DNA of 64,000 bases from Austwickia sp. (GTDB lineage: Bacteria > Actinomycetota > Actinomycetes > Actinomycetales > Dermatophilaceae). Position 1 is the first letter of the stretch, and every line of letters begins with the position of its first letter. The stretch is taken from NCBI GenBank assembly GCA_016699675.1, contig CP064985.1, forward strand, positions 372,001 through 436,000. The letters are read 5' to 3'. The notes below the pieces were generated by a model. It had not been told where the DNA came from. It worked only from the letters and a program-made list of their open reading frames with translations, and did not search any database. Shown piece after piece: positions 8,551 to 17,481 of this stretch. A program made the translations under genes and the position numbers.

Positions 8551-10191
8551 TCATCGCTGCCGGACGATCCGCTCCTGGTCCACGTCCTCGTCCTGCAGGT
8601 TGTCGACGGGCTCGTCCTGCGCCTCGCCGACCAGCGAGCCGCCCTTGCCCGGGGAGAACTGCTGCTTGAACGCCGCCATCGCGTCATCCAGGCCCTGCTT
8701 GGCGTCGTCGTCGAGCTTCTTCGTCTCGCGAATGGCCTGGAGCACTCCGCCGCGCTCGCGCCGCAGGAAGTCGAGGAACTCGCTCTCGAATCGCTTGACG
8801 TCCTCGACCTCGACGCCGTCGAGGTGTCCCGTCGTGCCGGCCCAGACCGCCACGACCTCCTCCTCGACCGGGTACGGCGAGCTCTGCGGCTGCTTGAGCA
8901 GCTCGACCAGGCGGGCGCCGCGGGCCAGCTGGGCCTTGGACGCCGCGTCCAGGTCGGATGCGAACATCGCGAACGCCTCCATCGCGCGGAACTGCGCCAG
9001 GTCGAGCTTGAGCCGGCCGGCGACCTCCTTCATGGCCTTGATCTGCGCCGACCCACCGACGCGGGAGACCGAGACACCCACGTCGATCGCGGGCCGCACG
9101 TTGGCGTTGAAGAGGTCGGCCTGCAGGTAGATCTGGCCGTCGGTGATCGAGATGACGTTGGTCGGGATGTACGCCGAGACGTCGCCCGCCTTGGTCTCGA
9201 TGACGGGCAGCCCGGTCATCGACCCGTGGCCCATGTCGTCGGACAGCTTGGCGCAGCGCTCCAGCAGCCGGCTGTGCAGGTAGAACACGTCACCCGGGTA
9301 GGCCTCGCGACCCGGCGGACGGCGCAGCAGCAGCGACACGGCGCGGTAGGCCTCGGCCTGCTTGCTCAGGTCGTCGAAGACGATCAGGACGTGCTTGCCC
9401 TGGTACATCCAGTGCTGGCCGATGGCCGAGCCGGTGTAGGGGGCGAGGTACTTGAAGCCGGCCGCGTCCGAGGCGGGCGCCGCGACGATCGTGGTGTATT
9501 CCATCGCGCCGGCCTCTTCGAGCGTGCCCTTGACGGACGCGATCGTGGAGCCCTTCTGGCCGATGGCGACGTAGATGCAGCGAACCTGCTTGTCGACGTC
9601 GCCGCTCTCCCAGTTCTGCTTCTGGTTGATGATCGTGTCGACGGCGACCGTGGTCTTGCCCGTCTGGCGGTCACCGATGATGAGCTGGCGCTGGCCGCGG
9701 CCGATGGGGATCATCGCGTCGATGGCCTTGATGCCGGTCTGCAGCGGCTCGTGGACGCTCTTGCGCTGCATGACGTTGGGGGCCTGCAGCTCCAGTTCGC
9801 GCCGACCCTCACTCGGGATGTCGCCGAGCCCGTCGATCGGGTGACCCAGCGGGTCCACCACCCGGCCGAGGTAGCCGTCGCCGACCGGCACCGACAGCAC
9901 CTCGCCGGTGCGCTTGACGGTCTGGCCTTCCTCGATGCCGGAGAAGTCACCCAGGATGACGACACCGATCTCGTGCACGTCGAGGTTGAGCGCCAGGCCG
10001 AGCGTGCCGTCCTCGAACTGCAGGAGTTCGTTGGTCATCGCCGAGGGCAGGCCCTCGACGTGGGCGATGCCGTCGCCGGCGTCGGTGACCCGACCGACCT
10101 CTTCCCGGGCGGCCGCTTCGGGCTCGTAGGACTGAACGAACGTGTTCAGTGCGTCCCGGATCTCGTCCGGGCTGATGGTCAGCTCAGCCAT
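8551..10191 (-). CDS. atpA: ATP synthase F1 subunit alpha
   Basis: This is the non-catalytic nucleotide-binding subunit of F1, 546 residues. It has the P-loop GDRQTGKTTVAVD, the VDVGVSVSRVGGSAQ signature and the N-terminal beta-barrel. The C-terminal tail of about 40 residues (GGSLVGEAQDEPVDNLQDED and onward) is acidic and extends beyond E. coli AtpA; mycobacterial alpha subunits also have such tails, which are implicated in blocking ATP hydrolysis. This may matter because no epsilon gene is found in the operon. It lies 98 bp downstream of atpH. Confidence 0.98.
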   Translation of the reverse strand: MAELTISPDEIRDALNTFVQSYEPEAAAREEVGRVTDAGDGIAHVEGLPSAMTNELLQFEDGTLGLALNLDVHEIGVVILGDFSGIEEGQTVKRTGEVLSVPVGDGYLGRVVDPLGHPIDGLGDIPSEGRRELELQAPNVMQRKSVHEPLQTGIKAIDAMIPIGRGQRQLIIGDRQTGKTTVAVDTIINQKQNWESGDVDKQVRCIYVAIGQKGSTIASVKGTLEEAGAMEYTTIVAAPASDAAGFKYLAPYTGSAIGQHWMYQGKHVLIVFDDLSKQAEAYRAVSLLLRRPPGREAYPGDVFYLHSRLLERCAKLSDDMGHGSMTGLPVIETKAGDVSAYIPTNVISITDGQIYLQADLFNANVRPAIDVGVSVSRVGGSAQIKAMKEVAGRLKLDLAQFRAMEAFAMFASDLDAASKAQLARGARLVELLKQPQSSPYPVEEEVVAVWAGTTGHLDGVEVEDVKRFESEFLDFLRRERGGVLQAIRETKKLDDDAKQGLDDAMAAFKQQFSPGKGGSLVGEAQDEPVDNLQDEDVDQERIVRQR

Positions 10192-10289
10192 CGTCTTGTC
10201 TCTTCTCCTCGTATGCGTCCGGCCTCTTCGACTCGCTGAGAGATGGCCGAGGGTCTACTTGCGGTGCAGCCGGCTCGCGGCGTGGGATA

Positions 10290-11108
10290 TCAGGTGGCGC
10301 TGACGGCGCGTCGGGCGTCGTGCAGGCGTCGGGCGATGCTGCCATCGATGACGTCGTCGCCGACCCGGACGCGAACGCCGCCCAGCACCGACGGGTCCAC
10401 TTCGAGGTTGGCGTTGACCGCCCGGCCATAGGTCTTGGACAGGGCGGCTTCGATGCGGTGCTTCTGATCCGGCGAGAGCGGCGCGGCCGACGTGACGACC
10501 GCCGTGACGTTGCGCCGCCGCAGGTCCGCGATGGCGAGCATGCGCCAGATCGTGGCCGTGTAACGACGTCCCCGCGGGTTGATGACGGGCCGGGTGGCCA
10601 GCCACAACGCGTCCTGGGACACCTTGCCCTCGAGCAATCGCCGGATCAGTTCGAACTTGGGACCCGAGTCGACGTCACGCCGAGCGAGGGCATCGTGGAT
10701 GCCCTGGTTCTTCGTGGCCGCCTCGAGGATGCTGAACAACTCGTCCTGCAGTTTGTTCAGCCTGCCTTCCTGCTCGGCCGCGGCGAAGACCAGGTTGATC
10801 CCGATCCGCTCGAAGGCATCGGTCAGATCGTGATCCTTGACCCAGCGACCGGCGACGGCCTCGAGGACCAGGTCCAGCGCGGGCTGCGAGATCTTGCTCC
10901 CGAAGACCTTGCGAGCGAGGTCCTGCTTGGGCCAGGCGTCCCGGGCCGGGTCCGCCAAGGCCCGACGGAGCTTGGCCTCGGCGGCGACGAGCTGGCTGAC
11001 CAGGAAGAGTTCGCCGGCCACCGCGCGCAGGTCCAGGCCGGGGATCTTCTCGACCTCGTGGCTCTTGGCCAGCGTGGCCAGCCAGGCGCCGTGCGACGAA
11101 CCCTCCAT
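10290..11108 (-). CDS. atpH: ATP synthase subunit delta
   Basis: Delta is part of the peripheral stalk joining F1 to the membrane b subunits. This 272-residue protein is longer than the 177-residue E. coli protein, as in many actinobacteria without a b-delta fusion. The C-terminal half holds the conserved OSCP/delta pattern (AVVTSAAPLSPDQKHRIEA, VDPSVLGGVRVRVGDDVIDG). Its start overlaps the atpF stop by one base (TGATG), giving translational coupling. Confidence 0.93.
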   Translation of the reverse strand: MEGSSHGAWLATLAKSHEVEKIPGLDLRAVAGELFLVSQLVAAEAKLRRALADPARDAWPKQDLARKVFGSKISQPALDLVLEAVAGRWVKDHDLTDAFERIGINLVFAAAEQEGRLNKLQDELFSILEAATKNQGIHDALARRDVDSGPKFELIRRLLEGKVSQDALWLATRPVINPRGRRYTATIWRMLAIADLRRRNVTAVVTSAAPLSPDQKHRIEAALSKTYGRAVNANLEVDPSVLGGVRVRVGDDVIDGSIARRLHDARRAVSAT

Positions 11109-11743
11109 CAGAAGTCGACCTCCCGGGCGACAGGTGCCGTCGCGGCCGCGTCCCGCCCGCCGGCGATCCGGCCGGCCTCCAGGTCGGCGATGAAGCGCTC
11201 GACGATGCCCCGCTGGCGGGTCTCGTCGTGCAGGGACTCGCCGACGATCCGGCTCGCGAGGTCTGTGGACAGCTGGCCCACGTCGCCCTTGAGCTGCTGC
11301 ATCGCCTGGCCGCGCTCCGCCTCGATCTGCTTGTTGGCGTTCTCCAGGATCCGCGCCGCTTCCACCTGGGCCTGGTCGCGCATCTCGGCGATGATCGAGG
11401 CCCCCTGCTCGCGAGCCTCCTCGCGCAGCCGCGCCGCGTCGCTGCGGGCCTCGGTGAGCTGCGCCTGGTGCTGGCGCTTGAGCTCCTCGGCCTCAGCGAG
11501 CGCATTCTCCGCGCGGGACATGTCGCCCTCGATGGCGTCGCGCCGCTCGGCGTACGCCTTCTCCATCGCGGGGACGAACATCTTCGACGCGATCGCCAGG
11601 ATGATGGCGAAGCAGATGAGGCCGAAGATCAGCTCCGGCAGGTACGGCAGGATCGGCAGCGTCGCCGACTCATGCGTGGCCGCGCCGTGCTCTCCCTCGC
11701 CCTCGGCGGCTAACCATCCCACGGCCGCTAGAACGTGCTCCAC
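11108..11743 (-). CDS. atpF: ATP synthase F0 subunit b
   Basis: This is the peripheral stalk subunit, 211 residues. One membrane segment (about residues 36-56, LIFGLICFAIILAIASKMFV) is followed by a long, charged, heptad-patterned helix (about 60-180) typical of the b-subunit coiled coil. The N-terminus carries an acidic/His-rich stretch common in actinobacteria. It is a single b subunit, not the b-delta fusion found in mycobacteria, in keeping with the separate atpH. Confidence 0.95.
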   Translation of the reverse strand: MEHVLAAVGWLAAEGEGEHGAATHESATLPILPYLPELIFGLICFAIILAIASKMFVPAMEKAYAERRDAIEGDMSRAENALAEAEELKRQHQAQLTEARSDAARLREEAREQGASIIAEMRDQAQVEAARILENANKQIEAERGQAMQQLKGDVGQLSTDLASRIVGESLHDETRQRGIVERFIADLEAGRIAGGRDAAATAPVAREVDF

Positions 11744-11798
11744 GTGTCTCTCCTCGGTGCCATGCCCCGTCGGGGCGGGTGGATGACGTGGGCGGTGG

Positions 11799-12005
11799 TC
11801 AGCTCTTGATGAAGAAGAGGACCAGACCGAAGATGGCGAGCGCCTCGGCGAGGGCGAAGCCGAGGATGGCGATCGGCTGGAGCATGCCGCGGGCCTCGGG
11901 CTGCCGGGCGACGCCGTTGATGTAGGCCGCGAAGATCAGGCCGACGGCGATGGCCGGGCCGATAGCGGAAAGGCCGTAGCCGACAAGGCTGATGCTGCCA
12001 GTCAT
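11799..12005 (-). CDS. atpE: ATP synthase F0 subunit c
   Basis: This is the proton-carrying rotor ring subunit, 68 residues, two membrane helices joined by the RQPE loop (34-37). The essential carboxylate is Glu54 in ILGFALAEALAIFG, where E. coli uses Asp61. A Gly/Ala-rich first helix contains the packing motif. It lies between atpB and atpF, the normal place. No Na+-binding Gln/Ser signature is obvious, so it is taken to be proton-driven. Confidence 0.97.
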   Translation of the reverse strand: MTGSISLVGYGLSAIGPAIAVGLIFAAYINGVARQPEARGMLQPIAILGFALAEALAIFGLVLFFIKS

Positions 12006-12074
12006 TTCCAGGTTCTCCTATTTCTGGTGGGGCAAGCGCCCGGCGGGTGCCGGACAACCGGACGGTTCAGGGGG

Positions 12075-12881
12075 TCAGTGCGAATCCTCCAGCGCACCGG
12101 CGATGTAGGACGCGGTGAGGAGGGTGAAGACGAAGGCCTGCAGGAACTGGACCAGGGCCTCGAAGAGCGTCATGACGAAGGCCATCAGCCACGCGGGGAG
12201 GGCGACGAACTTCAGGCCGATCGAGTCGCTGGTGAAGAGCGTCCACCCGCCGACGATGAAGACGACGAGGACCATGTGGCCGGCGAACATGTTGCCGAAG
12301 AGTCGCAGGGCGAGCGTGAGCGGGCGGGTGATGAAGTACGTCATGACTTCGAGGACGAACACCACCGGCACGACCCAGGCCGGCAGCCCCGGCGGCACCA
12401 TGTGCTTGAAGTAGCCGCCGAAGCCCATGTGCTTGATGCCGACGTAGTGGTAGACGACATAGACGACCAGGACCAGCCCGATCGGGAAGCCGATGCGGCT
12501 CATCGTCGGCAGCTGGAACGGGGGAATGATGCCCGCGAGGTTGTTGAAGAGGATGAAGACGAACAGGGCGAAGATCAGCGGCAGGTAGGGCCGGAACTTC
12601 TTGCTGCCGATCATGTCCCGCGCCACGGAGTTGCGCGCGAAGTCGTAGATCAGTTCGGTGTAGTGCTGGCCCTTGCTGGGCACCACCGACGCCTTCTTCG
12701 CCATGGTGATCATCCAGATCGCCAGGCCGAGGGTCACGAAGGCGCAAATCAGCATCGGGCGGGTGATCCAGAAGCCGCCCACCTGCCACAGCGGCAGCCA
12801 GAAGTCTTCCGGCTTCGGCGGGAAGTGCGAGCTTCCCTCGGCCGGCAGGATCGCCAGGGTGCTCAACGCGGTCGCGCTCAC
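12075..12881 (-). CDS. atpB: ATP synthase F0 subunit a
   Basis: This is the stator half-channel subunit, 268 residues, with about six membrane helices. The essential Arg is in ITRPLTLALRLFGNMFAGH, the most conserved helix of the family. It starts at GTG, overlapping the stop of the upstream AtpZ-like gene by 4 bp (GTGA), showing that the accessory genes belong to the same transcription unit. Confidence 0.97.
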   Translation of the reverse strand: MSATALSTLAILPAEGSSHFPPKPEDFWLPLWQVGGFWITRPMLICAFVTLGLAIWMITMAKKASVVPSKGQHYTELIYDFARNSVARDMIGSKKFRPYLPLIFALFVFILFNNLAGIIPPFQLPTMSRIGFPIGLVLVVYVVYHYVGIKHMGFGGYFKHMVPPGLPAWVVPVVFVLEVMTYFITRPLTLALRLFGNMFAGHMVLVVFIVGGWTLFTSDSIGLKFVALPAWLMAFVMTLFEALVQFLQAFVFTLLTASYIAGALEDSH

Positions 12882-13216
12882 TGCGTCTCCTCGTAGGGGG
12901 GTTTCGTGCGGTCAGCCCGCTGCGCGGGCGCCACGGCTGTACCGTACCGGAGCCAGATCACGTAAATGGCCAACGCCATCCCCCCGATCAGGCCGATGGG
13001 CAGCAGGAAGGATGTGCCGAGCCAGCGGTCCGCCAGCCAACCGAGGAGCCCGAACACAAAAGGCCCCGCGAGCAGGCGAGAAATGACGTTGCTGTAGATG
13101 TCGTCGCCGCCCCCGATCGGTCCGAGACCGTCGTAGTGGCGATCATCACTTCCAGCGCCGGTGGACCGGGAAGGCCCAGGAGTGGGTCCCGGAGTAGGCC
13201 CGTCGGTGGGACTCAC
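12878..13216 (-). CDS. AtpZ/AtpI-family small membrane protein
   Basis: The 112-residue protein has a disordered Pro/Gly/Ser N-terminus and two membrane helices near 50-95 (LLAGPFVFGLLGWLADRWLG, then PIGLIGGMALAIYVIWL), the pattern of the F0F1-ATPase accessory family PF09527. Such proteins are proposed to help c-ring assembly or Mg2+/Ca2+ supply; this role is inferred from the family. The GTG start overlaps the previous stop by 4 bp, and its own stop overlaps atpB in the same way. Confidence 0.75.
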   Translation of the reverse strand: MSPTDGPTPGPTPGPSRSTGAGSDDRHYDGLGPIGGGDDIYSNVISRLLAGPFVFGLLGWLADRWLGTSFLLPIGLIGGMALAIYVIWLRYGTAVAPAQRADRTKPPYEETQ

Positions 13217-13752
13217 GGCCGACCCCCCTCCCCCGCGGTGTTCGATGGTTGCGCGCCCGGATCGGGCGCGCCGTCCTCGCGGGAGTAGACCTGCCGACGC
13301 GCCGTGGCAAATCCGGTGACCATGCCAGCCTGCCACACCAGCGTGGCGCCGATGGCGCCTGCGGCCAGGGCAGATGTGTCCAGCCAAGCGGCGGATCGGC
13401 CGGCGACGGCGAGGAGCGTCCCGACGTACATCTGAAGGAAGAACACCGCGAACGCGCCGGCCTGCGCGAGGTGCGCCGCCCCGCGCAGCACCAGCCGCAG
13501 GCCCCACATCCCGGACGCGAACATGGCCGCGACGAAGGCGACGCCGGCCGCGCACGACAGGAGGGCCTCGAGCCCGCGCGTCAGTCCATAGGCAACTGCA
13601 GCAAGCACCCCCGCCGCCGCGGTCCATCCGGCGGCCGTGCGCAGCATCGCCCCGTACGTCGAGCGGGGTGGGCGCAGACCCGGAGTCACTCGGCCGGTGT
13701 CGCGGGAGCCCGAAGACCCAAGGGGCTTCGGTGCATCGGCCACGAGCTGCAT
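13213..13752 (-). CDS. atpI: ATP synthase protein I-like membrane protein
   Basis: The 179-residue protein has four predicted membrane helices (about 35-60, 62-85, 92-112, 120-145) and a polar, Gly-rich C-terminus. Position as the first gene of the atp operon, right after wecA, is that of AtpI in actinobacteria (Rv1303 in M. tuberculosis). Sequence is poorly conserved in this family, so the assignment leans on topology and position. It is probably an assembly factor for the c ring. Confidence 0.65.
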   Translation of the reverse strand: MQLVADAPKPLGSSGSRDTGRVTPGLRPPRSTYGAMLRTAAGWTAAAGVLAAVAYGLTRGLEALLSCAAGVAFVAAMFASGMWGLRLVLRGAAHLAQAGAFAVFFLQMYVGTLLAVAGRSAAWLDTSALAAGAIGATLVWQAGMVTGFATARRQVYSREDGAPDPGAQPSNTAGEGGRP

Positions 13753-13843
13753 GCTATCCGTTCGACGAGGGGCGCCACTGGGGAAAAGAGGCGGCGAACA
13801 GGGGCGGCGACGGCGGCGCGGTAGGGGCCGCGCGCCGTGCCGA

Positions 13844-13871
13844 GCGCCTTGTGAAAGCTATCACAAGGCGC
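13844..13871. terminator. Inverted repeat after wecA; also a perfect Crp-type palindrome
   Basis: GCGCCTTGTGA, a 6-base loop AAGCTA, and the exact complement of the arm make an 11-bp stem overlapping the wecA stop codon. It could terminate wecA transcription. The centre (13850-13865) reads TGTGAAAGCTATCACA, an exact Crp/GlxR consensus, about 100 bp upstream of atpI. The same bases may thus act as DNA operator for the atp operon and RNA hairpin for wecA. Confidence 0.6.
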
Positions 13872-15036
13872 GTCGGTCGAGCCAACCTGGCAACCGTCGG
13901 GTCAGCCACAACGCTCCCAGCACGCCCGCCGCGATGGAGACGAGGGGAACGATCGGGTCATCGTGATAGGCGAGGAACACCGCGCCGAAGGCCACCACCC
14001 CGGCCCACGCGTAGAGCACGAGCACGGCGCCGGTGTGGGTGTGGCCGATCCGCAGCATCTGGTGCTGCAGATGCTGGGCGTCGGGCGCCCACGGGTTCTG
14101 GCCGCGCCGCGTGCGGCGGATGACGGCGAGCGTCATGTCCAGCAGCGGGATGATCATCACCGCGAGCGGGAGGGCGATGGGCAGGTACATCGCGAGCTGC
14201 TGGTTGCCCGCCACCTGCGCGTTGTTCGGATCGATGTTGCCGGAGGGGTCGACGTTGCCGATGAACGTGATCGTCGCCGAGGCCATCAGCAGGCCCAGCA
14301 GCAGCGCGCCCGAGTCGCCCATGAAGAGCCGCGCGGGATGGAAGTTGTGCGGCAGGAAACCCAGGCAGCAGCCCAGGGTCGCCGCCGTCACGAAGGTCGC
14401 GGTCGAGAAGACGTTGGGCGGGTTGTAGGACCGCGACAGGCCGTAGACGTAGATGAAGAAGGCCAGCGCGGCGATCGCGATGATGCCGGCGGCGAGCCCG
14501 TCGAGGCCGTCGATGAAGTTCACCGCGTTGGTGGTGACGAGCACGATGCCGACGGTGAGCGCCATGAGCAGCGGCGCGGGCAGCACGGTCACGCCGAGGA
14601 TCGGCAGGGACAGCAGCTGCACGCCGGAGTACGCCATCGCGCCCGCGGCGATGACCTGGCCGGAGAGCTTGGTCATCCAGTCGAGTTCGCGGACGTCGTC
14701 GATCGCGCCGACCAAGGCCACGATCACCGCGCCGATCACGATCCCGCGGATCTCCACCCCACCACCGGGGCCGCCGCAGGCCCCCATGGCGGTGACGTCG
14801 CCGACGTCGCCGCGGACGATGCAGTGCAGCTTCGGCAGCTGGCTGCCGATGGCGACCGCGGCCAGGAAACCGACGAGCATGCCCACGCCGCCCAGTCGCG
14901 GGATGGGGGTGTCGTGCACGTCGCGGTCCCGCACGGGGGTGATGGCACCGATCCGGATCGCCAGGTGCCTGATCAACGGCGTCGCCGCGTAGGTCACGGC
15001 GAGGGCGACGACGAACACGAGCAGGTATTCGCGCAC
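13861..15036 (-). CDS. wecA: Undecaprenyl-phosphate GlcNAc-1-phosphate transferase
   Basis: An integral membrane enzyme (391 residues, about 11 helices) of the MraY/WecA superfamily that loads a sugar-1-phosphate onto the lipid carrier, the first step of arabinogalactan, teichoic acid or surface polysaccharide linkers. Signatures are GAIDDVRELDW (Mg2+-binding Asp pair), VNFIDGLDGLAAG, the cytosolic loop with FMGDSGALLLG, and the His-rich HLQHQMLRIGHTHTG loop that separates WecA/TagO from MraY. It lies directly upstream of atpI as Rfe does in M. tuberculosis. An insertion near residues 70-95 with two Cys is unusual. Confidence 0.92.
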   Translation of the reverse strand: MREYLLVFVVALAVTYAATPLIRHLAIRIGAITPVRDRDVHDTPIPRLGGVGMLVGFLAAVAIGSQLPKLHCIVRGDVGDVTAMGACGGPGGGVEIRGIVIGAVIVALVGAIDDVRELDWMTKLSGQVIAAGAMAYSGVQLLSLPILGVTVLPAPLLMALTVGIVLVTTNAVNFIDGLDGLAAGIIAIAALAFFIYVYGLSRSYNPPNVFSTATFVTAATLGCCLGFLPHNFHPARLFMGDSGALLLGLLMASATITFIGNVDPSGNIDPNNAQVAGNQQLAMYLPIALPLAVMIIPLLDMTLAVIRRTRRGQNPWAPDAQHLQHQMLRIGHTHTGAVLVLYAWAGVVAFGAVFLAYHDDPIVPLVSIAAGVLGALWLTRRLPGWLDRRAL

Positions 15037-15123
15037 CTCGTCGCCCTTCTCGCCACGTCTCTTGCACCGACGCGACCCACTCTAAGCGCCGGCCCGCGCC
15101 GCGCCGGGCAGGTCCGGCGCCAC

Positions 15124-15152
15124 GGCCGGCGCGAACGGCGCCCGCGCCGGCC
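15124..15152. terminator. Stem-loop downstream of the lut operon
   Basis: GGCCGGCGCG (15124-15133), a 9-base loop and its complement (15143-15152) form a 10-bp GC stem about 30 bp after the lutC stop on the minus strand. It lacks a T-run. It would separate lut transcription from wecA, which is read in the same direction. Confidence 0.5.
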
Positions 15153-15156
15153 GGGG

Positions 15157-15197
15157 CCTGCTCAGCCGTTGTGGCGGCTGCTCAGCCTTGTGGCAGG
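15157..15197. repeat. Imperfect tandem duplication of about 20 bp at the lutC stop
   Basis: CTGCTCAGCC followed by TTGTGGC occurs twice in a row with small differences, the second copy containing the end and stop of lutC. It looks like a small slippage duplication of the gene's 3' end. No function is implied. Confidence 0.6.
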
Positions 15198-15880
15198 ACG
15201 ACGACCAGGGTGCGGGGGCCGTGCACGCCCTCGACCCGGGACAGCTCGATGTCGCTGGTGGCGCTGCCCCCGGAGATCCAGGTGAGCGGCAGACCCTCGC
15301 GCACCGAGGCGGCGAGCCGGGCGATGGCTTCCGGGACGTCAGAGACCACCTGATCGGCGCGCACGACGCAGACGTGCACGTCCGGCACCAGCGTCAGGGC
15401 GCGGCGGCCCTGGTCGGCCCGATGGTCGAGCACGATGGTGCCGGACTCGGCGGCGCTCACGGCCGAGGCGGTCACGACCGCGTCGATCGCGTTGAGCTCG
15501 CCGCGGGACAGCCGCGGTTCGTCGCGCCGGACGTCGTACTCCCCCAGCGCGCCCGTCCAGGCCGCGTCAAGCCCGTCGGGGACGACGACGGAGCGTACGT
15601 CGTGCGCGCGCAGCGCCTCGGCGATGCGGTCGGGCACCTCCTCCGGCCGGCAGCGCACCACCGTCGCCTTGTAGTCCTCGACCCGCTCGACGAACAGATC
15701 GACGATGCCGTCGTGGTCCAACTCGGTCCGCGTCGGCTGGTGGTAGGTCCACGAGACCGGGATGTCGGTCTCGGCCGGGGTGGCCGGCACGTCCGCCAGC
15801 GAGCCGCGGATCCGGCCCAGGATCTCGGCCCGCGCCGCGGCGTTGGCGGCCGCGCGCCCGGCGACGCTCGTCGTGCTCAT
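15182..15880 (-). CDS. lutC: L-lactate utilisation protein LutC (LUD domain)
   Basis: This 232-residue protein has the LUD fold: SAVSAAESGTIVLDH, RRALTLVPDVHVCVV, WISGGSATSDIELSRVEGVHGP. LutC is the third component of the LutABC iron-sulphur lactate oxidation complex in B. subtilis. The ATG overlaps the lutB stop (ATGA). The residues between 1 and 60 are variable and Ala-rich, as usual. Confidence 0.9.
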   Translation of the reverse strand: MSTTSVAGRAAANAAARAEILGRIRGSLADVPATPAETDIPVSWTYHQPTRTELDHDGIVDLFVERVEDYKATVVRCRPEEVPDRIAEALRAHDVRSVVVPDGLDAAWTGALGEYDVRRDEPRLSRGELNAIDAVVTASAVSAAESGTIVLDHRADQGRRALTLVPDVHVCVVRADQVVSDVPEAIARLAASVREGLPLTWISGGSATSDIELSRVEGVHGPRTLVVVLPQG

Positions 15881-17481
15881 CGCTGCTTCCCTTCCCGTTC
15901 CCGCTGCCACCAGCTGCGGAACGATTCCGTCGGCGGAACCGGCACGTCGCGAGCATTCGTCCACAAGCTCGCCGGCCACGGCAGCGGCCCGAGGTGGTCG
16001 GCCCGGCCGAGGATCCGGCCGCCGAGTCCCGCCCCCTTCGTGGCGCGCGTCCACCGCTTGGCGTCGGACATCATCCAGGCGGCCGCGGTCATCGCCGCGG
16101 GCTCACCGTGGGCGAGGAACGGCCGGTGCGCGTTCTTGGCCGCCGCCTTCTTGGCCTGCACCACCTGATGGCGCATGTAGACCAGCAGGTCCGGGATGGG
16201 AATGCGCACCGGGCACACGTCGAAGCACGCCCCACACAGCGAGCTCGCGAACGGCAGCGACTTGTCCACCGCGCTCGACGTACCGCGCAGTTGCGGGGTG
16301 AGGATCGACCCGATGGGGCCGGGATAGACGGAGCCGTAGGCGTGCCCGCCGACCTTCTCGTAGACCGGGCACACGTTGAGGCAGGCCGAGCACCGGATGC
16401 ACCGCAGCGCGGCGCGCCCCTGCGGATCGGCCAAGACCCTTGTGCGGCCGTTGTCGAGGAGGACGACGTGCATCTTCTCCGGGCCATCGCCGTCGCGCGG
16501 GCCGGTCCACAGCGAGGTGTAGGGGTTCATCCGCTCCGCGGTGCTGCTGCGCGGCAGCAGCTGGAGGAACACCTCGAGATCGTCGAACGTCGGCAGGACC
16601 TTCTCGATGCCGATCACCGAGATCAACGTCTGCGGCAGGGTCAGGCACATGCGGCCGTTGCCCTCGGACTCGACGATGACGAGCGTGCCGGATTCGGCCA
16701 CGGCGAAGTTGGCCCCGGACACGCCCACCTTGGCCCGCAGGAACTTCTCCCGCAGGTGCAACCGGGCCGCGCCGGCGAGGTTGCGGGGCTCGCTGTCCAG
16801 GTCCTCCGGGGCGGGCTTACCGTAGTTGCCCATCTCGTCGAGGAAGATCTCGCGCACCTCGGCCCGATTGCGATGGATCGCCGGGACGAGGAAGTGGCTG
16901 GGCCGGTCGTGGCCCAGCTGCACGATGATCTCCGCGAGGTCGGTCTCCCAGGCGGCGATCCCGGCCTCTTCGAGGGCCTCGTTGAGGCCGATCTCCTGGG
17001 TCACCATCGACTTGACCTTGACCACTTCGTCGCCGGCCAGGCCGGTGCCGTCGTAGGTCACCTCTTCGTCGACGAGGGCTTCCCGCACGAGGTCCACAAC
17101 GATGCGGTTCGCCTCGGCGGCATCCCGCGCCCAGTGCACCACGGCGCCCGCGGCGGTGAGGTTCTCCTCCAACTGGACGAGGTAGGCGTCGAGATGGCGC
17201 AGCGTGCGGTTCTTGATCGCCTCGCCGGCCAGCCGCAGGTCCTCCCAGTGGTCCAGCTCGGCGGTCACCCGGCCGCGCTTCGTCCGGATCGTCGTCATCG
17301 CATGGTGCAGGTTTCCGCGCTGCACCGGAAGGCCCAGCTCGCGCCGGGCCGCCACCGGGAAGCGGGGCTCGTCGATCAGCTCGCCCGCCGGGGGGGCCGG
17401 CGTCTTGCGGTCGCCCTCGAAGCGCGGGGCCGGATGCCCGGCGACGGGGGCCACCCGGGGGTCGGATTCGAGCGTGCTCAT
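15877..17481 (-). CDS. lutB: L-lactate utilisation iron-sulphur protein LutB
   Basis: The 534-residue protein joins an N-terminal LUD domain to a C-terminal ferredoxin-type part. Two cluster motifs are visible: CIRCSACLNVCPVYEKVGG and CGACFDVCPVRIPI, each with the CxxCxxC...CP spacing for a 4Fe-4S cluster. LutB passes electrons from lactate within the LutABC complex. I chose the ATG giving MSTLESDPRV because it overlaps the lutA stop (ATGA); the open frame runs further upstream inside lutA. The N-terminal 40 residues are a Pro-rich extension. Confidence 0.92.
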   Translation of the reverse strand: MSTLESDPRVAPVAGHPAPRFEGDRKTPAPPAGELIDEPRFPVAARRELGLPVQRGNLHHAMTTIRTKRGRVTAELDHWEDLRLAGEAIKNRTLRHLDAYLVQLEENLTAAGAVVHWARDAAEANRIVVDLVREALVDEEVTYDGTGLAGDEVVKVKSMVTQEIGLNEALEEAGIAAWETDLAEIIVQLGHDRPSHFLVPAIHRNRAEVREIFLDEMGNYGKPAPEDLDSEPRNLAGAARLHLREKFLRAKVGVSGANFAVAESGTLVIVESEGNGRMCLTLPQTLISVIGIEKVLPTFDDLEVFLQLLPRSSTAERMNPYTSLWTGPRDGDGPEKMHVVLLDNGRTRVLADPQGRAALRCIRCSACLNVCPVYEKVGGHAYGSVYPGPIGSILTPQLRGTSSAVDKSLPFASSLCGACFDVCPVRIPIPDLLVYMRHQVVQAKKAAAKNAHRPFLAHGEPAAMTAAAWMMSDAKRWTRATKGAGLGGRILGRADHLGPLPWPASLWTNARDVPVPPTESFRSWWQREREGKQR

